A stretch of 64,000 nt of DNA from Runella aurantiaca (GCF_003339505.1 NZ_QPIW01000008.1:124001-188000); one strand, 5' to 3'; shown: positions 46,901 to 54,411, counted from the first letter of the stretch. Numbers and translations are program-made. Notes: a model not told the origin generated them from the sequence alone.

Positions 46901-47349
46901 CCTTGGATGAATACGCTGAAACGATGTACGGTGGCAACCGTTTTCAGGGCCGCAACATCTTCAACACCAACTCCACCGCTCAATGCGTGCGCTGCCATGC
47001 GGTGGGTGGTACGGGCGGTGCGGTAGGCCCCTCGCTGACGCACATTGGCGATGTGCTTACCCGTGAGCAGCTGTTGCAGGCGCTCGTGGAGCCAAGTGCG
47101 CGCATTGCGCCGGGCTTCGGTTCAGTTTCGATCACGCTCAAAGACGGGCAGGTGGTCAACGGTACGTTGGCCAAAGAAACCGCCGAGGAGCTAACCATCA
47201 ATACCTCCGACGCCGAGCCGTTGGTGATTCCCGTGGCGCGCATCACCAAACGTGAAAACATGCCCTCAGGTATGCCGCCGATGGGCTCATTGCTTTCCAA
47301 AAGAGAGATTCGGGATGTAATCGAGTACTTAGCGAATTTGAAAAAGTAG
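43945..47349 (+). CDS. Lipoprotein with PQQ-type dehydrogenase propeller, HEAT repeats and C-terminal cytochrome c domain
   Basis: The 1134-residue protein has a lipobox FLVVSC (Cys24). Residues ~60-480 form a sugar-dehydrogenase-like propeller (DEIWRLEDTNNDGIADVSLR, EIFAHGLRNTHEFVFDEYGN, GIKFGPDGALYVADW). Residues ~490-950 contain HEAT repeats such as DEDVYIRHAGVLALSRIGKA. At the C terminus a single c-type heme site CVRCH (C1014, C1017, H1018) sits in a short cytochrome domain that ends with LVEPSARIAPGFGSVSITLK. The layout is like PVC-type membrane-bound dehydrogenases, and redox oxidation of a sugar or alcohol in the periplasm is likely. The substrate is unknown. Confidence 0.85.
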   Translation: MHLNKQAKIQLSASLGVAFLVVSCMKMPRSSQPVMIKEDPAKALANAREIREKTAIKLADGLQMSLWASDSLAPDPVAMSIDDKGRVYLNRTNRQKNSEFDIRGHRDWMTESIGLQTVEDRRAFLRKTFAPERSAENSWLADLNEDGSHDWRDLAVEKDEIWRLEDTNNDGIADVSLRILEDFYEEVTDVAGGMLVRAKDMFVGIAPDLWRLEDRNGDGIIDKKTSISHGYGVHIGFGGHGMSGVIEGPDGRIYWNIGDIGANITAPDGKKHEHPNSGIIARSNPDGSDFEIFAHGLRNTHEFVFDEYGNLISSDNDGDHPGESERLVHVVEGSDAGWRSNWQYGKYTDPKNNKYKVWMDEKLFKPRWDGQAAYIIPPIMNYHNGPTGMVYNPGTALGSDWKKKFFLVEFVGTPTRSHIWSFGLKPKGASFELDGEKDIVSGILPTGIKFGPDGALYVADWINGWDTKNYGRVWKLDVTKEKNDLAAVRQETKRLIQLDYASQSEDMLYSLLSNVDMRIRQKAQFELVSRGAKGAPMLTKAIDQTQSQLARIHGIWGVGQLARVNKANALTLLPLLKDKDPEIITQAAKMLGDARIATAGSELIPLLKNTSPRVRFYAAEALGRIAYADAVTPLIEMIAANNDEDVYIRHAGVLALSRIGKAEPMVALANNPSKALRTAAVLVLRRMKNDNIALFLNDKDEYIVAEAARGINDDLSIPGALPALAAKLQDKSITSDVILRRAINAALRVGTDKELDMLVAFATRTDIKDDVKAEALATLGTWANPSVLDRVDGRYRGKIERDPDGVRTKVTPHVANFLKEKNSESLIAVAGLLADLKITSANAQLAELYDATTDPKVKAAILPALNQLSYAQMDALIKKGMDDKDESVRTVALGLLDNKNVTKESLPAIVSSIFTKGTVREQQKMLEVLGKMEADKTQVILGDLIDQLAAKKLSPNLSLELKEAVDASGVATLKTKMASLKPNASALDEYAETMYGGNRFQGRNIFNTNSTAQCVRCHAVGGTGGAVGPSLTHIGDVLTREQLLQALVEPSARIAPGFGSVSITLKDGQVVNGTLAKETAEELTINTSDAEPLVIPVARITKRENMPSGMPPMGSLLSKREIRDVIEYLANLKK

Positions 47350-47377
47350 GACGGAGACGTTATTCGTTCAAAATTGT

Positions 47378-47408
47378 AACCGCCGCAGGCCTGGGCTTTG
47401 CGGCGGTT
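47378..47408 (+). terminator. Rho-independent terminator of the cytochrome gene
   Basis: AACCGCCGCA and TGCGGCGGTT form a 10-bp stem with an 11-nt loop, followed by TTTTTTT. Its right half is repeated exactly at 48101-48119. Confidence 0.88.
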
Positions 47409-47488
47409 TTTTTGTGTTTTGTAAGTGTAAGTATCTCTAAAAATAGGACAGTTCAAAATTAGAAAAATTTAATTAGTTTTAGACTGAT

Positions 47489-47660
47489 ATGAAAAAGACG
47501 GCAGCGGCCGACCGTAAAATTCACCAAGACACAAATTGTCTCTATCCTTAAAGAACAGGAAGGCTGCGGTGTATTGGTGCAGGTAGAGTTGATTTATCGG
47601 GTAAACGCAGCGGGCCGCCTGATGGCAAGCTATGAAGAGGGTTTTAAAGCGGGGTGAAAT
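47489..47660 (+). pseudogene. Probable IS3-family OrfA transposase relic
   Basis: The ATG at 47489 opens MKKTAAADRK, and a frame change near 47516 gives KFTKTQIVSILKEQEG. This is close to the conserved start of IS3-family OrfA proteins (RFTETQIVSILKEQEAG). The following residues no longer match and a stop follows about 31 codons later. No OrfB or terminal inverted repeats are seen. It is a short decayed fragment, and the assignment rests on one motif. Confidence 0.45.
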
Positions 47661-47728
47661 TGGGATAAGGTTTCAGTGGAGTTGACCAGATAAATTTCAA
47701 TATATTTGTGTACAAATAGACAATTATT

Positions 47729-47950
47729 ATGCTTGAGCGCATCACTATCGACCCTTCAATATGTCATGGAAAGCCAACGATTCGTCGTTCACGGCTTTTA
47801 GTTGCCACCGTTTTGGAACTGTTGGCAAGTGGGATGACACAAAGTGAAATATTGGAAGATTACCCAAATTTAGAGATTGAAGATATTCAGGCTTGTTTGG
47901 AGTATGCAGCCTTGTTGGCGCATTTTCGTACCTACCCAATCGCGGCATGA
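47729..47950 (+). CDS. DUF433 antitoxin-like protein
   Basis: The 73-residue protein matches DUF433, a winged-helix-like family that is the antitoxin partner of DUF5615 PIN-like toxins. Conserved are RITIDPSICHGKPTIRRSRL, the VLELLASGMTQSEILEDYP helix-turn-helix segment and the LEIEDIQACLEYAA tail. Its stop codon overlaps the ATG of the toxin remnant (ATGA), the usual coupling for this pair. The antitoxin is intact and complete in length, while the toxin is not. Confidence 0.8.
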   Translation: MLERITIDPSICHGKPTIRRSRLLVATVLELLASGMTQSEILEDYPNLEIEDIQACLEYAALLAHFRTYPIAA

Positions 47951-48061
47951 AGTTTCTGATTGATGAGCAATTGCCTATCCTACTTTCCGATTGGTTAGCA
48001 GAGAAAGGGTACCCATAATGTTATTGAGGTAAGTCGAAATTATATAAAAATCTGGTACTAA
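47947..48061 (+). pseudogene. DUF5615 PIN-like toxin, truncated and frameshifted
   Basis: The frame begins MKFLIDEQLPILLSDWLAEK, an exact match to the DUF5615 start with its acidic DE pair, then stops after Gly-Tyr-Pro at 48016. Ignoring one extra C near 48012 restores HNVIEVS, the next conserved stretch of the family. It then ends at a second stop at 48059-48061, about 38 residues in. The family is roughly 110 residues long, so the catalytic C-terminal part is gone. It overlaps the DUF433 stop by ATGA. Confidence 0.75.
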
Positions 48062-48083
48062 TCAGTATTGACTTTTTTGAACT

Positions 48084-48119
48084 AACCGCCACAGAGATAA
48101 GGCTTTGCGGCGGTTTTTT
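48084..48119 (+). terminator. Terminator-like hairpin after the toxin relic, repeat of 47394-47412
   Basis: AACCGCC (48084) and GGCGGTT (48109) can pair, and TTTTG follows. GGCTTTGCGGCGGTTTTTT (48101-48119) is an exact 19-bp direct repeat of 47394-47412. The relic and toxin-antitoxin segment therefore lies between two copies of one terminator tail. Confidence 0.6.
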
Positions 48120-48177
48120 GTTTGGATGCTATGACTTCATGATTGCAATGCCTTATCCGTGTTTCGTCAGAATCCGT

Positions 48178-48226
48178 GTCATCCGTGTCCCATTTAACGA
48201 CAATAATGGAACACGGATGAGACGGA
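48178..48226. repeat. 49-bp palindromic direct repeat, left copy
   Basis: It matches 48701-48749 at 46 of 49 positions. The core ATCCGTG..CCATT, a 10-nt loop and AATGGAACACGGAT form a 14-bp hairpin (one mismatch in this copy). The pair brackets the GxxExxY gene. Confidence 0.8.
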
Positions 48227-48259
48227 CGGTTGGCCGCTGCCATTTTCAAGCACGGATTT
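48222..48259. repeat. 38-bp perfect inverted repeat, left arm
   Basis: Begins ACGGACGGTTGGCCGCTGCC and is the exact reverse complement of 51367-51404. It overlaps the 49-bp repeat by 5 bp and the GxxExxY stop codon by 2 bp. Confidence 0.8.
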
Positions 48260-48662
48260 ATACGGATTTTTTCAGTTTTTTTTTGTCATTGTCGAATAGT
48301 TTGCGGCGGAGTTCTGGCTTTTTGCCGAAGTTTAGGAGGAGTCCTACTTCAATATTAGTGGCTCGTAGGTAGTTTACTAATTGATTTTCAAAGGCAACTA
48401 CAATACCTTCGGCGGCTTTTAGCTCTAAAATAATGGCATCGTTTACGGTCAAATCGGAGTAATATTCGCCTACTTCATAGCCTTTGAAATGTACTTTTAT
48501 TTGTTTCTGGGCTTCCACTTTAAAGCCTCTACTTTTGAGTTCTAAATACAGGGCGTTTTGATATACTTTCTCCAAAAATCCAAAGCCCAATTCGTTGTAA
48601 ACGTCATAAAATACTTTGATAATTTGCTCCGTCAGTTCGTTATGTTTTGTTTCCTTCAGCAT
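48258..48662 (-). CDS. GxxExxY-family protein, predicted PD-(D/E)XK nuclease fold
   Basis: The 134-residue protein shows the family motif G28-FL-E31-KV-Y34, followed by NALYLELKSRGFKVEAQKQI, and GEYYSDLTVNDAIILELK with D70 and E80-L-K82 in the positions of a PD-(D/E)XK nuclease centre. The biological role of the family is unknown. The start at 48662 (MLKETKHNE) is chosen over an in-frame ATG 54 bp upstream. The last codons (KSV, stop) are formed by the ATCCGT-type repeat word, and the gene lies between two 49-bp palindromic direct repeats, as if it travels with them. Confidence 0.75.
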   Translation of the reverse strand: MLKETKHNELTEQIIKVFYDVYNELGFGFLEKVYQNALYLELKSRGFKVEAQKQIKVHFKGYEVGEYYSDLTVNDAIILELKAAEGIVVAFENQLVNYLRATNIEVGLLLNFGKKPELRRKLFDNDKKKLKKSV

Positions 48663-48700
48663 AAAATAAAACTTTAAAAATCCGTGTTGCTTGCATCCGT

Positions 48701-48749
48701 GCCATCCGTGTTCCATTTAACGACAATAATGGAACACGGATGACACGGA
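48701..48749. repeat. 49-bp palindromic direct repeat, right copy
   Basis: It matches 48178-48226 at 46 of 49 positions. In this copy the 14-bp hairpin ATCCGTGTTCCATT/AATGGAACACGGAT (48704-48741) is perfect, and it extends outward by CCGTGCC/GACACGG with one mismatch. It lies 12 bp after the stop of the LamG/beta-helix gene (minus strand), so it may also end that transcript. Confidence 0.8.
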
Positions 48750-48760
48750 TTTAGACGGAT

Positions 48761-51322
48761 TTAATTACTGCACGCCACATTGGCCCCAATCTTTGCCTCA
48801 AAATACTTATCCATGCCCCTTGCCTCAAAGCCCGGGTTTAGTGTTATCGAATTGGGCGCTTTGAAATCTATGGCACCGGCAGGAGCTAAGATTTTGGCAG
48901 TGGAAGTGATAGTCTGAATGGCACCGCCTGCGTAGGTGGGTGAGTCTATGGTACCCGTGATGCTGCTGTTATTGACCTGTGAGGGCGTATTGCCCAAAAA
49001 CTCATAAGCCCCCATATCTGCTGTGCCATTGAAATTTCTTGGATTACGGTCTAAATCTAAGGGATTGATGCCTGCATTATCTCCTGCACCGATGGCTTTG
49101 CTGCACCATTTGAGGCGATAATTTCCTGCATCACTCTTCACCGTATTTGCTACCGGACTTACAAACTGTGGATTGGTAGTACCCACCAAATTGCCATTGG
49201 CAGTGCCGGTTTCGCCTTGTATTAAGCTGTTGGTGAAAGTATTAGTTGTAGCCGCTTGCATGGTATTTGAAATTCCACCATTAGCATTGTCTTTTATGAT
49301 AGTGTTCTTTATTTTATTAACAAAAGGGGTAGGACTAAAATCGGCAGTAATGGATATTCCATTACTACCATTTGAAGCGATAGTGCAATTGATAATATTT
49401 AAATCCGAATAGTAATTTATAAAAGAAATTCCGTGATGCCCATTATTAGCAATCAAGCAATTTTGATAATTTGAAGTCTCACCTAAATCGTCATATATTC
49501 CATGGCCATTGTTTCCTGTTATTATGCAATTTGCGACTATTTTTCTTGAATCTCTAAAATTTAAGCCCACTTCATTATCTGCTATTCTGCAATTATTTAT
49601 TTTGCAGGTTACGGAGTTGCTATATATACCAGCATGACGCCCCCCAATGACTTTAAATCCATCAAAAACAACGTCATTGCCAATATTTACAACGAAAAAA
49701 GAATTATCATTTCGATTTGAGGTAGAAACAAAAGGGGTGTCATTGCTTCCTAAATCGCCTGAAAGGGTAGTTTCATTAGTGCTATTTATCAATGCCAAAT
49801 TGCGTTCGTTGATGCTTTTTTCAGTTCCCGCAAAACCACCGTAAATTCTCATCCCCGATAGGATATTGAAATTATCATTGATATCGTTTGTGGTAGAAGA
49901 TTTGTAAGCTGAGGTACCTTTGGCTACATAAATTTCAAAAAGATCGTTGCAGGTATTAGCTGTTAGGGCAGATTGTAGGCTGGAAAAGGCATTTGCCCAA
50001 GAGCTACCATTTTTGTTGCCAATATTAGGTGTATTATTCACATATTTCACCTGCCCCGTTACAAAATTGGAAGCATCACCTGTTTTAGCAAAGTTGTTTA
50101 ATGTACCGTTATTGGCACTGTTTGAGGCTTCGTTTATTTGGCTAATGAGGGTATTTGTGCCATGCGGTACGCCATTGCTGAAATTATAAGCAGCTTGTAA
50201 ATTGGTAGAATTGGGGGTTTTGCAAAAGCGTTCGTCGGCTATTTGTGTGGCGGTTTTGGCAACATTCCAAATGCGTACTTCGTCTATTTCACCTTTGAAA
50301 TACCTCCCTTGCACACCCCTCACCCCAATGTATAAGGGTGAATTGTTAGTGGTAGTTGCATTTGTATTATCAGTTGTACTGCCTTGCAAAATGCCATCTA
50401 TATACAAACTCATGGTTTTAGGGCTGCCGGAGGCTACTGTCATGGCTACATGATGCCATTGGCCATCATTTATTTTGGCAGTTGACATAATATTAGGGCC
50501 ATTTGTGCCATCGTATCTGGCAATTTGTACTTTTCCGTTGTTAGCTCCTGCGGTTTGATTCAAATAACGCATAACAAACGGATAGCCACCGGTTCCATCC
50601 CATTTTTCAAGAAAGTCATTGTCTTGCTGCCCAATATCTGTTTGCGTAGCGTCAGGCTTTACCCAACAAGTTACGGTAAATTCTTGATTGGCGGCAAAGT
50701 TGCCAACATTATTTGGTATCGAAACATAATCATTAACGCCATCCAAATGGAGGGCTACGTTTTGGGGTGTATTGTCGCCTGCCATAATTCCCGCAAGTGA
50801 AACTAAGGCGGCAGGGCTTGGAGCAGTTGGAAAAGCAGCGGTGATCGAAACAATGTATTCGTTTTCGTTGCCGGTAACATTAAACCCTACAAAAGCACCA
50901 CTATTAAAGCCCCCCGTTTGAGTAGCAGTGTTTCCCAAATTTGTGGTGGCTGTTAGTTGTATGTCATCAAGCGTAACATTGATACCACCTGCATTAAGTG
51001 CCACCGGTTGGCAGGAAAATTTCCTTACATTATTTCCATTAAACTTTATAGAAATAGAGGTATTGGTGGTATTGGTAGAAATAGCGTTTAAGATATTTTT
51101 TATTCCACCCGTGGCAGATACCACGTAGCTAAAATCATTTTGAGGAGAAGGTCCTGAAACTACGTAAGGGTTTGCCTGTACGCCATTAAGGAAGGTTTGT
51201 TGCGTAAAAGAATAGCCACCAATGCCATAAAAAGTGTTTCTCTGAGCAAAGTTGAAGGCCACAATTTGTGCCTGTGCTGCCCACGAGCAAGTGATGAGTA
51301 GGAAAAGGAATGAGATTTTCAT
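48761..51322 (-). CDS. Secreted LamG / parallel beta-helix surface protein with 3-coathanger-type tail (copy 1)
   Basis: The 853-residue protein has a signal peptide (MKISFLFLLITCSWAAQAQ). A module of ~165 residues that I do not recognise follows (RNTFYGIGGYSFTQQTF, SGPSPQNDFSYVVSATGG). Next is a LamG/concanavalin domain (~193-375; ALHLDGVNDYVSIPNNVG, FTVTCWVKPDATQT). A right-handed beta-helix with DGFKVIGGRHAGIYSNSVTC-type rungs (~470-740) follows. The end is NFNGTADMGAYEF (choice-of-anchor Q mark) and a tail ending YFEAKIGANVACSN. A paralog with an extra CHRD domain lies next to it. The function is unknown; adhesion or glycan binding is possible. Confidence 0.82.
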   Translation of the reverse strand: MKISFLFLLITCSWAAQAQIVAFNFAQRNTFYGIGGYSFTQQTFLNGVQANPYVVSGPSPQNDFSYVVSATGGIKNILNAISTNTTNTSISIKFNGNNVRKFSCQPVALNAGGINVTLDDIQLTATTNLGNTATQTGGFNSGAFVGFNVTGNENEYIVSITAAFPTAPSPAALVSLAGIMAGDNTPQNVALHLDGVNDYVSIPNNVGNFAANQEFTVTCWVKPDATQTDIGQQDNDFLEKWDGTGGYPFVMRYLNQTAGANNGKVQIARYDGTNGPNIMSTAKINDGQWHHVAMTVASGSPKTMSLYIDGILQGSTTDNTNATTTNNSPLYIGVRGVQGRYFKGEIDEVRIWNVAKTATQIADERFCKTPNSTNLQAAYNFSNGVPHGTNTLISQINEASNSANNGTLNNFAKTGDASNFVTGQVKYVNNTPNIGNKNGSSWANAFSSLQSALTANTCNDLFEIYVAKGTSAYKSSTTNDINDNFNILSGMRIYGGFAGTEKSINERNLALINSTNETTLSGDLGSNDTPFVSTSNRNDNSFFVVNIGNDVVFDGFKVIGGRHAGIYSNSVTCKINNCRIADNEVGLNFRDSRKIVANCIITGNNGHGIYDDLGETSNYQNCLIANNGHHGISFINYYSDLNIINCTIASNGSNGISITADFSPTPFVNKIKNTIIKDNANGGISNTMQAATTNTFTNSLIQGETGTANGNLVGTTNPQFVSPVANTVKSDAGNYRLKWCSKAIGAGDNAGINPLDLDRNPRNFNGTADMGAYEFLGNTPSQVNNSSITGTIDSPTYAGGAIQTITSTAKILAPAGAIDFKAPNSITLNPGFEARGMDKYFEAKIGANVACSN

Positions 51323-51366
51323 GGGTTTTAGCCTGTTATTTTAATGAAATTTAGGCAATATTTTTA

Positions 51367-51404
51367 AAATCCGTGCTTGAAAATGGCAGCGGCCAACCGT
51401 CCGT
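51367..51404. repeat. 38-bp perfect inverted repeat, right arm
   Basis: Begins AAATCCGTGCTTGAAAATGG and is the exact reverse complement of 48222-48259. It is followed by further CCGTGTTATCCGTGT/ACACGGA hairpin words (51401-51447), directly after the stop of the next minus-strand gene. Arm-to-arm distance is about 3.1 kb. Confidence 0.8.
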
Positions 51405-51452
51405 GTTATCCGTGTGCTATTTTAGAACACGGAGGATAATACACGGATTTTT

Positions 51453-54404
51453 TTAATTACTGCACGCCACATTGGCCCCGATTTTTGCCTCAAAATACTT
51501 ACCCATGCCCCGTGCCTCGAAGCCTGGTGATAAAAGGATGGCATTCGGTGCTTTAAAATCTATCTTACCCGCTGGGGCTAAGATTTTGGCCGTGGAGGTG
51601 ATGGTTTGGATGGCTCCGCCTGTGTAGGTGGGTGCGTCTATGGTGCCTGTGATGTTGCTGTTATTGACTTGTGAAGGCGTATTGCCCAAAAACTCGTATG
51701 CCCCCATATCAGCGGTACCGTTGAAATTTCTTGGATTTCGGTCTAAATCTAAGGGGCTGATGCCGGTGTTTGTGCCTGCCCCGATGGCTTTACTGCACCA
51801 TTTCAGGCGATAATCTCCTGCATCACTCCGCACACTATTTGCCAAAGGACTCACAAACTGTGGATTAACCGTATTGCCATTCAAATTGCCAGGACCAGTG
51901 GTTAAGCCCTGCACCAAGCTATAATTGATAGTATTGCTTAATGGACCATCAGTAAAAACATTCAATATTCCGCCAGAAGCATTGCCATAAATTAGGCTAT
52001 TTTTTAGGGTGTTCGTTGATGTACCACCATTTGAATTAACCTTAATTCCATTATCTGCATTGAAGGCTATGGTACTATTTGTAATGCTTGTCCGTCGAGT
52101 TCCATTACTTACATAAATTTCAATCCCATCTGATCCATTATTTGCAATCAAGCTTTCTTTAATAATTGCTGTTGAATTTTCAATAAAAATACCAACCGTA
52201 TTATTTCCAGTAGATGAGCAATGTGAAATTGTAGTGTTTTCTCCAATAGTATTCAAACCAATAAATGCATTGTCAATGATTCTACTGTTCTTAATGGTGG
52301 CGTTTGCACCCGTAATATAAATGCCAACTCCAATTGAGCTACTCCCTTTTACTGTAAAGCCATCAAATACAACATTATCTCCTATAATTTTTACAGGAAG
52401 AATCGAATTATCATTTCGATTAGCAGAAAAATTAAAAGCGTTATCATTACCAAATAAATCTCCAGAAAGTGTAGTTTGATGTGTGCTATGAATTAACGCC
52501 AAATTGCGTTCGTTGATGCTTTTTTCCGTTCCCGCAAAGCCCCCGTAAATCCTCATACCTGATGGGATATTGAAAGATTCGCTGATATTGCCAATGGTTG
52601 ATGGCTTATAATCCATAAAGCCTTTGGCAACATAAACTTCAAAAAGGTCGTTGCAAGTATTATTGGAGAGGGCAGATTGCAGGTTATCAAAACCATTTGC
52701 CCACGAACTTCCATTGTCGGCACCGCTGAAAGAACCAGACACATACTTCACTTGCCCTGTCATAAAATTGGAGGCATCGCCTGTTTTGGCAAAGTTGTGT
52801 AATGTGCCATGATTGGCACTTGTACTGGCATCTTGCACTTGGGTGATCAGCGAGTTATTGCCATGCGGTACACCATTGCTAAAATTATAGGCTGCTTGCA
52901 GGGCAGTGGTATTAGGGTTTTTGCAAAACATCTCGGCTTGAATAGTAGCTTGAGATTTGTTTGAACTCCAGATGCGTACTTCGTCAATATCACCTCTAAA
53001 ATAGTTTTGACCATTACCACGTCTGCCAATCTGCAAAGGGGTTGTATTGATAGTGGTATTTGTGATAGTATTGGTAATACTGCCATTAAACACCCCATCA
53101 ATGTAAAGCGTTAAGGTATTCGTAGTATTCGTTTTTACAAAGGCTACATGATGCCATTTCCCATCATTGACAGCAGTGGTAGAAACGATAGTTGGGAAAT
53201 GGGTACCATCCCATATTCCTACCAAAATTTTGCCACGTTTATTCACATCGGCTTGCGTAGTGTTCAAATACCTGGCTACAAAAGGGTAATTATTGTTAGC
53301 ACCAGCATCAAGCCCTGCCCATTTGCTGAGAATATCGTTTTCGTCAGCATTAATAGCAGAACTGGGTTGGGTAGCATCGGGTTTTATCCAACAAGTTACC
53401 GTAAAGCTGGCATAATTGCCCGTATTATTGCCTGCATTACTCGGTATTGATACATAATCATTATCGCCATCGAAATTGAGAGCAACATTTTGGGGGCTGT
53501 TGTCACCAGCCATAATATTGAATAAGGCTATCTTAGCCGCAGGACTTGGGGTAGATTGAAATTGGGCTACAACCGAAATTAGGTATTCGTTCTCGTTGCC
53601 ATTCACATTAAAGCCTACGAATGTACCAGAAATATTGGCTGTTTGTGTAAATATATTTCCCAAATTAGTAGTGGCAGTTACGTTGATAATATTACTGCTT
53701 GAACTTGTAGCATCTGTTATATAAGCATAAACCTTGCAGGCAAATTTTCGGACATTATTGCCTTTTAATTCAATATTGATATTGGCATTGGTGTTGGTGG
53801 TAGAGATAACCCCAGCTGAATTTATAATTGCACCGCCATTGGTAGTGATTACATAAGTAAAATCGTTTTGAGGCGAAGGCCCTGAATGCACATAAGGCGT
53901 AGGTTGTAAGCCAGCGGGAAATGTATATTGCGAAAAGGAATAGCCGCCGATTCCATAAAAAGCATTTTCAGCGGCGTTGTCAAAAACATCTACACCAATG
54001 TTTAATTTCCCTCTGATTTCGGGTGCATTCAAAGATTGAGTCTCTAACACTACGAATGCGTTACCTGATAAAATAGCCGTGGAATGGGCATCTGAGAATG
54101 GCCCAATCGTGGTTGTAGTAGGACTTGTAAGTACATTTTTGCAACCTATAAAAATACCAATTTCATTAACAGCTCCTACGCCAATACACCCATTAAACAC
54201 ATTACTTGACAAGCCCGAATAGGTAATGGTAAAGCTCAATACTTTAGCAACATCATCATAAGTGCCTATTAAAGTACCCGTACCGGTAGAGTTATTAGCA
54301 GGCACCATATTCGCCCCATTTAAAGTAGCCCTAACGCTCAATATTCTGGCTGATGCCGACAATATACTTAGGGAGAAAAGTAGGAAAAGGAAAGGTTTCT
54401 TCAT
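51453..54404 (-). CDS. Secreted CHRD / LamG / parallel beta-helix surface protein with 3-coathanger-type tail (copy 2)
   Basis: The 983-residue protein is a paralog of the 48761 protein with one more N-terminal domain. A signal peptide (MKKPFLFLLFSLSILSASAR) is followed by a CHRD domain (~22-118; SVRATLNGANMVPANNSTGT, VLETQSLNAPEIRGKLNI). The same unnamed module comes next (AFYGIGGYSFSQYTFPAGLQ, HSGPSPQNDFTYVI), then LamG (~305-490) and beta-helix rungs. It ends with FNGTADMGAYEFLGNTPSQV and a tail ending YFEAKIGANVACSN. The 3' ends and the hairpin-rich DNA behind the stop codons of both copies are nearly identical, showing a tandem duplication. Confidence 0.82.
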   Translation of the reverse strand: MKKPFLFLLFSLSILSASARILSVRATLNGANMVPANNSTGTGTLIGTYDDVAKVLSFTITYSGLSSNVFNGCIGVGAVNEIGIFIGCKNVLTSPTTTTIGPFSDAHSTAILSGNAFVVLETQSLNAPEIRGKLNIGVDVFDNAAENAFYGIGGYSFSQYTFPAGLQPTPYVHSGPSPQNDFTYVITTNGGAIINSAGVISTTNTNANINIELKGNNVRKFACKVYAYITDATSSSSNIINVTATTNLGNIFTQTANISGTFVGFNVNGNENEYLISVVAQFQSTPSPAAKIALFNIMAGDNSPQNVALNFDGDNDYVSIPSNAGNNTGNYASFTVTCWIKPDATQPSSAINADENDILSKWAGLDAGANNNYPFVARYLNTTQADVNKRGKILVGIWDGTHFPTIVSTTAVNDGKWHHVAFVKTNTTNTLTLYIDGVFNGSITNTITNTTINTTPLQIGRRGNGQNYFRGDIDEVRIWSSNKSQATIQAEMFCKNPNTTALQAAYNFSNGVPHGNNSLITQVQDASTSANHGTLHNFAKTGDASNFMTGQVKYVSGSFSGADNGSSWANGFDNLQSALSNNTCNDLFEVYVAKGFMDYKPSTIGNISESFNIPSGMRIYGGFAGTEKSINERNLALIHSTHQTTLSGDLFGNDNAFNFSANRNDNSILPVKIIGDNVVFDGFTVKGSSSIGVGIYITGANATIKNSRIIDNAFIGLNTIGENTTISHCSSTGNNTVGIFIENSTAIIKESLIANNGSDGIEIYVSNGTRRTSITNSTIAFNADNGIKVNSNGGTSTNTLKNSLIYGNASGGILNVFTDGPLSNTINYSLVQGLTTGPGNLNGNTVNPQFVSPLANSVRSDAGDYRLKWCSKAIGAGTNTGISPLDLDRNPRNFNGTADMGAYEFLGNTPSQVNNSNITGTIDAPTYTGGAIQTITSTAKILAPAGKIDFKAPNAILLSPGFEARGMGKYFEAKIGANVACSN

Positions 54405-54411
54405 GGGTTAA

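Noticed and set aside
48118-48372. 84-codon plus-strand frame
   Set aside because: It runs through the palindromic repeat block and the antisense of the GxxExxY gene, with no homology that I can see.
48150-48760. CRISPR-like array
   Set aside because: Repeat words such as ATCCGTG recur but have no regular spacer lengths, and no cas gene is near; they are hairpin repeats.
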